This document shows, in pieces, positions 1 through 6,320 of a stretch of 15,999 nt of DNA. The stretch comes from Candidatus Roizmanbacteria bacterium CG_4_10_14_0_2_um_filter_36_35 (GTDB lineage Bacteria > Patescibacteriota > Microgenomatia > UBA1406 > GWC2-37-13), in assembly GCA_002792355.1 (NCBI GenBank), contig PFOE01000104.1, positions 1-15,999 of the forward strand, written 5' to 3'. The stretch's first letter is position 1. Each line of letters begins with the position of its first letter. The translations under genes and the position numbers were made by a program. Below the pieces are notes generated by a model that was given only the letters and a program-made list of their open reading frames with translations, was not told the origin of the DNA and made no database searches.

Positions 1-1199
1 ATAATACTGGTCACAACCGTGTCGCCTTCAGAAAGGCCGGAGACGATTTCCACCTGCGAGCTCGATGACAAACTTGTTTCCACTGTCGTTTCCACTGGTT
101 TGTTGTTTTTCATCACTCGAACATAAGAGGTTCCATCGGTTTGTTTTTGGACTGCCGAGGCCGGCACATAGAGGGCGTCATCCTTTGAGTCGGTAATGAT
201 ATTGGCGGCCGCCGTCATATTGGGAAGAATAGAGTTTGATTCAGTATCAAGGCGGATGACAGTCGGATAGGTGACGACTCCGGATGAGACTTGACCCGAA
301 GTATCAATACTGACGACTTTTCCGGTAAAAGTTTTATCAGCTAAAGAATCAAGGGTGACCGTTGCTTTGTCGTCTAATTTAACTTTGGGAACATCTATCT
401 CGGTCAAACTAATAGAAACCATTGGCAACGCTTTTGTTTTAATACTGGCAATTTTGGTTGAAGTCTGGGTACTGTTTAAACTATTAGATGAGACTGAGGC
501 GATCACCGATCCCTCCTGAAGAGATAGTCCGGTAACAACTCCGGAAATCGGTGCATAAATAGTTGGTGATGACTGTTGATATGAATACCAAGCTGTATTA
601 AAAGCAATTTGGGATTGGCTGATAGCTTCTTGACCGTTTTTATATTTTGCTTCTGCTGAAAACCAATTATCTTGAGTGATTAGAAACTCTGTTTGTCCTT
701 GGCGTTCCGGAGTGTTGGGGGTGCCGTCGCTGTTTTGATAATGGCTGCTGGTCGCTAAATTAAAAAAAGTCTGCCATTTGGTAAATAAGTCGGACTGAAG
801 TGCATAGAGGTTGTCTTTAGCCGACTAGAGATTGTTTTTCGCGCTGACATAACTTCCCCAGGCTTGTGATGATTTTTGCTGGCCTTCAAGATCGAGATTA
901 ATGTCGGCAATTTTATCACCCATTTTCACTTCGTCGCCGTCTTTGACATAGAGTTTGGAAACGACTCCTGAAGCCTGAGTGGAAATAATACCGTTATTGG
1001 CCGTTGACACTGCTCCAGAACCTGTCACAGAAATAATCAAAGTGCCTTTTTGAACTGTACTGGTTTGATACTGGACCTGATTCTTTTTTGCGCTGCTGAT
1101 TTTTGAAAAACCATACCAACCAATACTTATGACCACTAAAATAATAATTACTTTTTTAATTATTGACATTTTCAAAAACCAGTTTTTTATTTTTTGCAT
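1..1199 (-). pseudogene. HlyD/MacA-type efflux periplasmic adaptor, interrupted by TAG, 3' end outside window
   Basis: Membrane-fusion (adaptor) protein of an ABC/RND-type efflux pump. It should link an inner-membrane transporter to the cell exterior. The start is the ATG at 1199, because AGGAGG (1211-1206) lies 6 nt upstream; a GTG two codons earlier has no room for a ribosome site. Residues about 14-31 form one membrane anchor, followed by a biotinyl-lipoyl-like half (SVTGSGAV, LYVKDGDEVKMGDKIADI). After 124 codons an in-frame TAG (827-825) interrupts the gene. The same frame continues without another stop to the window edge with the expected remainder: SAKDNLYALQ, a helical hairpin, the second lipoyl half (IYAPISGVVTGLSLQEGSVI) and a beta-barrel region. 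It is therefore a nonsense-broken gene, a sequencing error, or a read-through codon. It follows the two-component genes on the same strand. Family confidence is high; functional status is uncertain. Confidence 0.85.
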
Positions 1200-1210
1200 A
1201 AACACCCTCC

Positions 1211-1283
1211 TGTCATCTCGACCGAGTGAAACGAGTGGAGGGATCTTATTTTTTTAGATTCCTCGACTCCGCTCGGAATGACA
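1211..1283. repeat. Imperfect inverted repeat with TGTCAT/ATGACA ends
   Basis: A hairpin-forming intergenic repeat between the kinase and adaptor genes. The left arm starts TGTCATCTCGACCGAGTG and ends GGGATCT; the right arm starts AGATTCCTCGACTCCGCTCG and ends GAATGACA. The arms match imperfectly around an AT-rich loop. From memory, GTCATTCCGAGCGGAGTCGAGGAATCT-type repeats are scattered through many bacterial genomes, including CPR genomes; I could not check this. It directly abuts the AGGAGG ribosome site of the adaptor gene. Confidence 0.75.
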
Positions 1284-1310
1284 AGAAATAGTAAATAATA
1301 AACCTTAAAT

Positions 1311-2181
1311 TCAGCTGAAAACAGGTAAAGAAATTATTACTGTTGTTCCTTTTCCTAATTTACTTTCCATTTTAATCTCTCCTTGATGAACTTCAATAAT
1401 TTTTTTGGCAATCGACAGACCCAAGCCGTAACCACCGCTGTCTTTTTTAGCCCTGGCTGAATCGGCCCGGTAAAATCTGTCAAAAATATAAGGTAGGTCT
1501 TTCTTGCTAATACCTATGCCTTGGTCTTTAACAAAAACAAATATCTTTTTATCTATTTTTTTAGAAGTAATAAAAATTGATTTTTTTTCATTACTGTATT
1601 TAATCGCATTGTCTAAAATAATTACCAGTAAATTAGTCAAACCGTATTGACTGCCATTAATCGGAAAGTCTTTAACCTGATCTTTAATAAGAATGTTTTT
1701 TTGCCTAGCCATTGGATTAATTTGACCAATTGATTCTTTAATAATTTTTTTTAGCGACAGTTTTTCAAATTTTAAATTTTCCTTAGGAGTTTCTAACTGA
1801 CTCAACTGCAGTAAACCATCGGAAAGACGGGAAAGTTTGTTCACCTCAACGATGCTGTCTTCAATCAACTGTTTCGACCCTTCAAGGTTTAGATTTTTAT
1901 TACGTAAATTAACTTCCATCGCCGTCTTTAAAGAAGTCAAGGGTGTTTTTAATTCATGGGAAGCATCACTGACAAATCGGTTTTGTTGGTCAACCATTTC
2001 CTGAATCGGTCTTAAGGTCTTCGTCAATAAAAAATCTTTCCACTCTCAATCTTTGCATTCTTGAAAACCGGTATATCTCGCTCATCAGGCCCCGGTAAAT
2101 CACTAAGCTAAAAGCAATGCTGACAAACATGATGATCAGCAAATACCAAACAGTTAATTTTAATCGCGCTTTTTGAAACAT
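1311..2181 (-). pseudogene. HisKA/HATPase sensor histidine kinase with internal deletion and frameshift
   Basis: Membrane sensor kinase that should phosphorylate the response regulator encoded just upstream (regulator stop and kinase ATG are 2 nt apart). The first frame (2181-1990) gives about 52 plausible residues with one membrane helix (WYLLIIMFVSIAFSLVIY). A second frame (ending TGA at 1311) carries the catalytic part: FVSDASHELKTP with the phospho-accepting His, the N box (ILDNAIKYSN), G1 (DQGIGIS), F box (FDRFYRADSA) and G2 (GYGLGLSIAK). The frames switch near the T6 run at about 2026-2036. The usual extracellular loop and second membrane segment are missing, so this looks like an out-of-frame deletion rather than a one-base slip. 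The downstream frame could start at TTG 2027, giving a soluble kinase core, but that would be unanchored. Confidence 0.8.
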
Positions 2182-2183
2182 AT

Positions 2184-2855
2184 TTATTCTATTTTATAAC
2201 CAAAGCCTCTAATGGTAATAATCAGAGGTTTTTTCTTTTTAAATGGTAAGTCGATTTTATTTCTTAAATTCCTGATATAAACCTCAACCGTATTGGGAAG
2301 AATATCGGCATCATAGTCCCAAACATGGCCAATTATCTGATCTTTGGTGAGAATCCTAGCTTTATTTCTCATTAGATACTCGAGGAGAGAAAATTCTTTA
2401 TTGGAAAGTTTAATTAATTTTCCGAAACGCTTCACCTCAAAAGTCTTAGGGTTAAAAATCAGGTCAGAAACAGTTAAAACTTCTCCAAGAGTTGTCTTTG
2501 GTCTCCGCGTTAAAGCTCGGATCCTCGCCAACAGTTCTTCAAAAGAAAAAGGTTTGGTTAAATAGTCATCAGCACCGTTATCCAATCCTTTGATTTTATC
2601 CTGTATCTGTCCTTTGGCGGTCAATATTAAAATTGGCGTGTGAACTTTATTTTTGCGAAGGCTCTGGCAGATATCAGTTCCGTCCATACCGGGAAGCATC
2701 AGGTCGAGAATAATCACATCATATTCTTCTGTCGCTGCCAAATCAAATCCGTCATTACCATCATAAGCAATATCAACGGCATAGTTCTCCTGTTCTAGTC
2801 CTTTTTTAATAGAATTGGCAATTCTGTGTTCATCTTCAATAATGAGTATTCTCAT
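2184..2855 (-). CDS. OmpR/PhoB-family response regulator
   Basis: Two-component DNA-binding response regulator, 223 aa, a normal length for the OmpR family. The receiver domain (about 1-115) has the acidic pair E7/D8, phospho-acceptor D51 in IILDLMLPGMDG, T79 and K101 (LTKPF). The winged-helix effector domain (about 125-223) shows the typical NKEFSLLEYLMRNKARILTK recognition region and ends with TIRGFGYKIE. It lies 34 nt after the yjbQ-like gene and 2 nt before the kinase. Its partner kinase is broken in this sequence, so signalling may be lost, or another kinase may act on it. The target is likely the linked efflux system, by inference from position only. The ATG at 2855 is preceded by TATAAT with a 7-nt gap, so the gene may also be expressed from its own leaderless promoter. 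Confidence 0.95.
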   Translation of the reverse strand: MRILIIEDEHRIANSIKKGLEQENYAVDIAYDGNDGFDLAATEEYDVIILDLMLPGMDGTDICQSLRKNKVHTPILILTAKGQIQDKIKGLDNGADDYLTKPFSFEELLARIRALTRRPKTTLGEVLTVSDLIFNPKTFEVKRFGKLIKLSNKEFSLLEYLMRNKARILTKDQIIGHVWDYDADILPNTVEVYIRNLRNKIDLPFKKKKPLIITIRGFGYKIE

Positions 2856-2862
2856 GAAACCT

Positions 2863-2868
2863 ATTATA
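2863..2868 (-). promoter_or_regulatory. -10 element TATAAT of response regulator
   Basis: A perfect TATAAT on the minus strand lies 7 nt before the ATG at 2855, so transcription would begin at or very near the start codon. No good -35 hexamer is visible. Several other genes in the window show the same spacing. Confidence 0.5.
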
Positions 2869-2889
2869 GCCTATCAGCTGAAAAAGAGC

Positions 2890-3282
2890 TTAAAAACTAA
2901 CAATAACTGTCCGGCTTCTTGGTCCGTCGAGTTCAACCAAAACAATCCGCTGCCAAGTACCAAGGACCAGGCGTCCGTCTTCTACCGGAAGAACTAGTGA
3001 AGAGCCGACTATCGAAGACAAGATGTGGTCTGGCGTATGAGCCGGGTTGTGGGGATGGCGGAAATTCATTTTGGGAGTGATTTTTTCCAGAAAATCCAAA
3101 AAATCTAAATCTGTTCCTGGGTCAAGATCAGCTGTTGTCAGGGCAGCTGTCGTGTGAGTAATAAACAAAAAACAGTTGGCATCTTTGACTTTTAAATCAT
3201 AGATAATTCCTTTCACCTCATCAGTAATATCAACAATTTCTTTGCTTTTACTCGTTTCAATCGTTAAAATTTTTCTCTGCAT
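2890..3282 (-). CDS. yjbQ: YjbQ/UPF0047 family protein
   Basis: Small cytosolic protein of the YjbQ (UPF0047) family, 130 aa, the usual length. E. coli YjbQ has weak thiamine-phosphate synthase activity, but the physiological role across the family is not settled. Visible family motifs are THTTAAL (about 43-49), the His-rich segment HPHNPAHTPDHILSSIVG (about 75-92), GTWQ (about 108-111) and the C-terminal ELDGPRSR. The conserved His residues form the presumed active/metal site. It starts at ATG 3282 just after an AT-rich -10-like element. It precedes the response regulator by 34 nt on the same strand; a functional link between them is not evident. Confidence 0.92.
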   Translation of the reverse strand: MQRKILTIETSKSKEIVDITDEVKGIIYDLKVKDANCFLFITHTTAALTTADLDPGTDLDFLDFLEKITPKMNFRHPHNPAHTPDHILSSIVGSSLVLPVEDGRLVLGTWQRIVLVELDGPRSRTVIVSF

Positions 3283-3290
3283 AAAAAAAT

Positions 3291-3296
3291 TTTATC
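3291..3296 (-). promoter_or_regulatory. -10-like GATAAA of yjbQ
   Basis: Reading the minus strand, TTGTGATAAAATT carries an extended -10-like element (TG-T-GATAAA) ending 8 nt before the ATG of the yjbQ-like gene. The -35 is weak or absent. It fits the leaderless pattern seen elsewhere in the window. Confidence 0.35.
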
Positions 3297-3353
3297 ACAA
3301 GTTTCAGCATCGTCGCCGCAGTTCCGATATCTACCTACATGACGTGTGTACTT

Positions 3354-3389
3354 GTGAAGAATAAATGATTTTAACTAATCACTCTTCAC
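3354..3389. other. AT-rich stem-loop at 3' end of the R-M run
   Basis: GTGAAGA (3354-3360) pairs with TCTTCAC (3383-3389). Inside it TGAT (3366-3369) pairs with ATCA (3378-3381). The element overlaps the stop codon of the 50-aa gene. No U-tract follows on either strand, so it is at best a weak terminator or a 3'-end stabilising hairpin. Confidence 0.35.
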
Positions 3390-3531
3390 TCTTTACATCT
3401 TCGTTCAATTTCTTCAACATTTCGTATACTTTGTTTAATACGATATCTAATGAAGTTGTATTTCCACCTCTGGCCGCTTCTTTTGTTATTTCTACTGCTT
3501 GACTTAATAAGTTAATTTTTGTGTAAGACAT
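3379..3531 (-). CDS. 50-aa ORF coupled to hsdS
   Basis: A short ORF of 50 aa starting MSYTKINLLSQAVEITKEAA and ending in LNEDVKSEE. Its ATG overlaps the hsdS stop by one base (TAATG), which suggests translational coupling and makes it likely to be real. It is predicted to be soluble, highly charged and helical, with a small Gly-rich turn (RGGNT) between two amphipathic helices and no Cys. I do not recognise a named family. From memory, small proteins of this type occur beside hsdS in other R-M loci, so it may be an accessory or dimerisation factor of the specificity subunit. The function is inference from position only. Confidence 0.75.
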   Translation of the reverse strand: MSYTKINLLSQAVEITKEAARGGNTTSLDIVLNKVYEMLKKLNEDVKSEE

Positions 3532-4931
3532 TAGTTTTCGCCTCCTTTCTCAATTATTTCTTCAATCTTTCTTTTTGCTTCTTCTAGTAATTCCTTTGAT
3601 TTTTTCCTTGCTTCGTGGGATTTTTTCACCAGCTCGGCGATTTTTTGTTGTTTTTCTTTTGAAAGTAAAGGAACAGCTAAATTATTTATAGTTGGTAGAT
3701 CTGTATTCTGTCTTACACTCGCTTGAGCAATTTTTCTTAACAAATAATAAGGTCTACTTATATTGTTTATAAACAATGACATATAAAAAGGATCGAATAA
3801 ATCTAATCCTTCTTTATTTAAGCGGGCTCTGATAGTGAAAGAAGCGAACAACCAGTTTTCGTTTTCCTTTGTAGCAACGGCAGAATAACCAACTGTACCC
3901 ATTTGAGAAATTACTATATCATTTTCTTTTAAATAAAATTTACTGGGAAGATTTTTAGTAGAGTCTTCGCTCAAAAAATCTAATTTATCCCGATCGCTTA
4001 TAAAACAGCTTTCTAAATTTTCACCTTTTACATATGGTATTCCTTTTTCAACATATGGACTAGTTGGAACAGTTCCATACGAAATTAAGGAGCAAATATC
4101 TTTTAATTTTCTTTGTTCGTGTTTATTTAAAATTTTTTCAACTTCTGTATAGATTGGATCAAAGTATTCAGCATCTATACGATTGATAACAAGTGTTTCG
4201 GAAAAATTAACTTCATAATACAAGTTGTTATTAAATTTAAAATTCTCTAATCCTAATTCTTCTAAAAGCAAATTTTCAGATTGTCTGTATATTTCAACCG
4301 ATTCGTCTTCTTTTGACATTCTTTCTTCATATATTTTTTTTATAATTTCTTGTTTTTCTAAAGGTAAGACTGGTATTTTATAGCTCCTAATTTCTTCGTA
4401 GGCTAAAGCGGGTCTTGAATTTCCAGTAATTTTTCTATCAGATTGATAACGACCATACTTTGAATTTAAAAAAGCAGAAACATATTCTGGAATTAAATCA
4501 TCTTTAAAATGCATCCTTACAGAATGCTGATTTATATTAGCTTCACCATAATTACTTTTATAAACTGCGGATTTGCCGTAAGAAACACCAGTTATAGTAA
4601 GAAGAACGTCTTTATCTACCAGTCTTGATCTTTTTAACTGAGTATTATGAATTTTTTCATCTATAAAAACAACATCAGAAAAGTCGAAATACCCAGGCAT
4701 AATATTCTGTACTCTTAAAAATTTTATTCCTGTTAAAGGATAGTTGGCGCCTAATGGAGTAGCCCCTCCCGTCAAAGAATTGTTATTACTTAATAGTTGT
4801 CCAAAAAATTTTAGAGAATCTTTAAATTTATTTAAATTTTTTTCTAATTCTAAATATTCAGGCTGATAATATTCTGCATCAATTCTTTTCGCACCTTCGA
4901 GTTGGGATTTTTGGATGATTGAATAGCTCAT
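3531..4931 (-). CDS. hsdS: Restriction-modification specificity subunit (HsdS)
   Basis: DNA sequence-recognition subunit, 466 aa, for the fused nuclease-methyltransferase encoded upstream. It has two tandem target-recognition domains, each opened by the same motif: RIDAEYYQPEY near residue 17 and RIDAEYFDP near residue 252. Each is followed by a TRD and a conserved helix (about 195-230 and 425-460; the last is a Lys/Glu-rich coil, KKSKELLEEAKRKIEEI). Such a layout recognises a bipartite site. The start at ATG 4931 is preferred over a TTG 11 codons upstream, because the duplicated remnant at 5829 aligns exactly at this ATG. It overlaps the 50-aa ORF by one base. It is separated from the methylase gene by a TM protein and a DUF3800 gene, which is unusual. 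Confidence 0.92.
   Translation of the reverse strand: MSYSIIQKSQLEGAKRIDAEYYQPEYLELEKNLNKFKDSLKFFGQLLSNNNSLTGGATPLGANYPLTGIKFLRVQNIMPGYFDFSDVVFIDEKIHNTQLKRSRLVDKDVLLTITGVSYGKSAVYKSNYGEANINQHSVRMHFKDDLIPEYVSAFLNSKYGRYQSDRKITGNSRPALAYEEIRSYKIPVLPLEKQEIIKKIYEERMSKEDESVEIYRQSENLLLEELGLENFKFNNNLYYEVNFSETLVINRIDAEYFDPIYTEVEKILNKHEQRKLKDICSLISYGTVPTSPYVEKGIPYVKGENLESCFISDRDKLDFLSEDSTKNLPSKFYLKENDIVISQMGTVGYSAVATKENENWLFASFTIRARLNKEGLDLFDPFYMSLFINNISRPYYLLRKIAQASVRQNTDLPTINNLAVPLLSKEKQQKIAELVKKSHEARKKSKELLEEAKRKIEEIIEKGGEN
4868..4931. repeat. Direct repeat copy A (5' end of hsdS)
   Basis: This 64-bp stretch, the first 21 or so codons of hsdS, recurs at 5766-5829 at a constant offset of 898 bp. I count about 8 mismatches, roughly 87% identity. 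It contains the shared ATCAATTCTTTTCGC and TTCGAGTTGGGATTTTTG segments. Homology stops on both sides, so the pair brackets the DUF3800 gene. Confidence 0.85.
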
Positions 4932-4970
4932 ATATTGATTTAGATTGTTATAATAACTTTTCAATGCCTC

Positions 4971-4998
4971 TTGACATTTACTATACGTGTTGTATTAT
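4971..4998 (+). promoter_or_regulatory. Strong plus-strand promoter (TTGACA-N16-TATTAT)
   Basis: TTGACA (4971-4976), a 16-bp spacer and TATTAT (4993-4998) lie on the plus strand, opposite to the genes on both sides. Transcription would start near 5004-5006, at the foot of a hairpin terminator. No plus-strand gene follows. The complement also reads TATAAT, so a divergent use for hsdS cannot be excluded. Confidence 0.55.
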
Positions 4999-5003
4999 AA
5001 AGT

Positions 5004-5042
5004 TGAGCGTGTCCCAGGTCTGGGTGCCCGCTCATTTTTTTT
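5004..5042 (+). terminator. Hairpin followed by T8; possible ~38-nt RNA
   Basis: TGAGCG (5004-5009) pairs with CGCTCA (5029-5034) and CCCA (5013-5016) with TGGG (5021-5024) around a GGTC loop. An internal bulge separates the two stems. Eight T residues (5035-5042) follow, as in an intrinsic terminator read on the plus strand. The promoter at 4971-4998 would start just at this hairpin, so the whole transcript would be only about 38 nt. On the minus strand no T-run follows, so it does not look like a terminator for the DUF3800 gene. Confidence 0.55.
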
Positions 5043-5739
5043 ACATTACCTGTACTAAATTTTTGTTAATAATCTTTTTTAATTCTGGATTTTTTCTTGT
5101 AAAGCTATCCTTAATTGCTCCGCTTATAAGATCTGTATATTGGAGTAAAGGAATATACTCCGAGTCCGCATGAGTTATATGATTAATTTTTTTCTTATAA
5201 GTTGTATTTACCTTACCTCGGAGATAGTTATTAAATTCATCAAAGTTGTAAGAACCATTACATGATCTTCTATCAGCTCTATCAATCACTACTTCGCAAT
5301 TTAGTAATTGATTATCAAGACAGCAGCGAGTTATTACTTTTGCTGTAATATAAGTGTCAAAGACGTTATGAAAGTATCTTTTAGAGCTTTTATCTTTTGT
5401 AGCAAAAGTTCCTTTATATTGTTTTTTATCTACACAACGATAGTATACTTCAATCTTGTTTTTATCTAATAATTCTAATAGTACTTCGTATAGATTGAGC
5501 GGGATAGTAATTGATTTAATTTCATCTCTGTAGCCAAACTTATTTTTAGTTTCCAAAATATCATGCTCAAATTTATGTAGTTGTTTTATATCAACTAATA
5601 AAGCAGAAACAATATAATAATCGCTTGCCCCTGTTTTAATCTTATTACCTTTACTATCCAAAATACATTTATTATTTTTGTCTGTTTTAAACGGCTCACC
5701 TGGGTCACCAGATTCGTCAACAAAAATATAGGTTTTCAT
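5041..5739 (-). CDS. DUF3800 family protein in R-M locus
   Basis: A 232-aa protein matching the DUF3800 pattern: the N-terminal acidic motif FVDESGDPG (D8, E9, D12), a central segment with conserved Asp (CEVVIDRADRR) and the C-terminal LLQYTDLISGAI. DUF3800 proteins are thought to adopt an RNase H-like fold with acidic catalytic residues. They are common in defence islands and on mobile elements, but no activity is firmly established. Here the gene sits between a truncated hsdS start and the complete hsdS, flanked by 64-bp direct repeats, so it looks like cargo inserted into the R-M run. The C-terminus (KNLVQVM) ends at TAA 5041, directly against the T-run of the opposite-strand hairpin. Whether it serves restriction or a separate anti-phage role cannot be told. 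Confidence 0.85.
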   Translation of the reverse strand: MKTYIFVDESGDPGEPFKTDKNNKCILDSKGNKIKTGASDYYIVSALLVDIKQLHKFEHDILETKNKFGYRDEIKSITIPLNLYEVLLELLDKNKIEVYYRCVDKKQYKGTFATKDKSSKRYFHNVFDTYITAKVITRCCLDNQLLNCEVVIDRADRRSCNGSYNFDEFNNYLRGKVNTTYKKKINHITHADSEYIPLLQYTDLISGAIKDSFTRKNPELKKIINKNLVQVM

Positions 5740-5742
5740 TTT

Positions 5743-5829
5743 TTATAAAAATAATTTTTGATTGAAATATTCCGCATCAATTCTTTTCGCGTCTTCGAGT
5801 TGGGATTTTTGTATTATTGAAAAGTCCAT
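5743..5829 (-). pseudogene. Remnant of an hsdS 5' end
   Basis: A 28-codon ORF starting MDFSIIQKSQLEDAKRIDAE and then diverging to a quick stop (EYFNQKLFL, TAA at 5745-5743). Its first 21 or so residues match the start of the intact HsdS (MSYSIIQKSQLEGAKRIDAE). The ATG lies inside the 3' end of the TM-protein gene, a tight overlap that looks like the original operon arrangement. It is most simply the stump of an earlier hsdS disrupted when the DUF3800 gene arrived, or left after exchange of specificity genes. Confidence 0.8.
5766..5829. repeat. Direct repeat copy B (hsdS remnant)
   Basis: Partner of 4868-4931, about 87% identical over 64 bp and in the same orientation. Recombination between the copies would delete the DUF3800 gene and the promoter-hairpin, joining the TM-protein gene directly to a full-length hsdS. 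Confidence 0.85.
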
Positions 5830-6320
5830 TTCTTTTTATATGTTTTATATGACCAAACTATAATTTGTAAATATTCTATTTTTTTATTATTTTTCACCTC
5901 CGTTATTTTATTTGCGCGGCCGCCTATTTCTGAAATCCACTTTTTTCTAAATTCATCTTCGAGATAAAGAGTAATTTCAAACTCTTTTTCAATATCTAAA
6001 TCCATAGGAGGATCAATCCAATAATAAGATGTGTCTCCTGTACCAGCTGAAATTAAACGTGGTTTTTTAAATCTTTCCTTTTTTTTTGGTAAATCAAATC
6101 CAAATAGGTATAGATTAATCTTTCCAACATTTATTAAATTTATCTTATTTGTTCTTGAATCTGGCACTGCAGAAATAGCTACATAATCCTGAAGTTTGGT
6201 TAAACGTTTATTAATTAAAATCTGCCAGAATCCAAAAACAAAAGCTCCTATTAATGTTAAAATATCTAACCAAATTTTATGTAGATTTAAAAAATTTTCA
6301 ATTATATTAATAAATTTCAT
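5814..6320 (-). CDS. Single-TM hypothetical protein of the R-M locus
   Basis: Unrecognised 168-aa protein. Residues about 17-38 (WLDILTLIGAFVFGFWQILI) form one membrane helix, followed by a basic NKRLTK stretch and a predicted cytoplasmic or extracytoplasmic beta-rich domain of about 120 aa with many aromatic and Lys residues (ISAGTGDTSYYWIDPPMDLD). Its start overlaps the stop of the nuclease-methylase gene (ATGA) and its end overlaps the hsdS remnant by 16 bases, so it was probably translated as part of hsdRM-TM-hsdS. A membrane protein in this place is unexpected for a restriction system. It might localise or modulate the enzyme, or be an independent defence gene. No function can be assigned. 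Confidence 0.75.
   Translation of the reverse strand: MKFINIIENFLNLHKIWLDILTLIGAFVFGFWQILINKRLTKLQDYVAISAVPDSRTNKINLINVGKINLYLFGFDLPKKKERFKKPRLISAGTGDTSYYWIDPPMDLDIEKEFEITLYLEDEFRKKWISEIGGRANKITEVKNNKKIEYLQIIVWSYKTYKKKWTFQ

Noticed and set aside
2344..2997. Plus-strand ORFs opposite the response regulator and yjbQ
   Set aside because: Shadows of well-supported minus-strand genes, without recognisable motifs.
4932..4964. TTG start 11 codons upstream for hsdS
   Set aside because: The duplicated hsdS stump aligns exactly at ATG 4931, and the upstream residues have no counterpart there.
5004..5042. Hairpin as the terminator of the DUF3800 gene
   Set aside because: In that direction the hairpin is preceded by A's and followed by no T-run; the T8 is on the plus strand.
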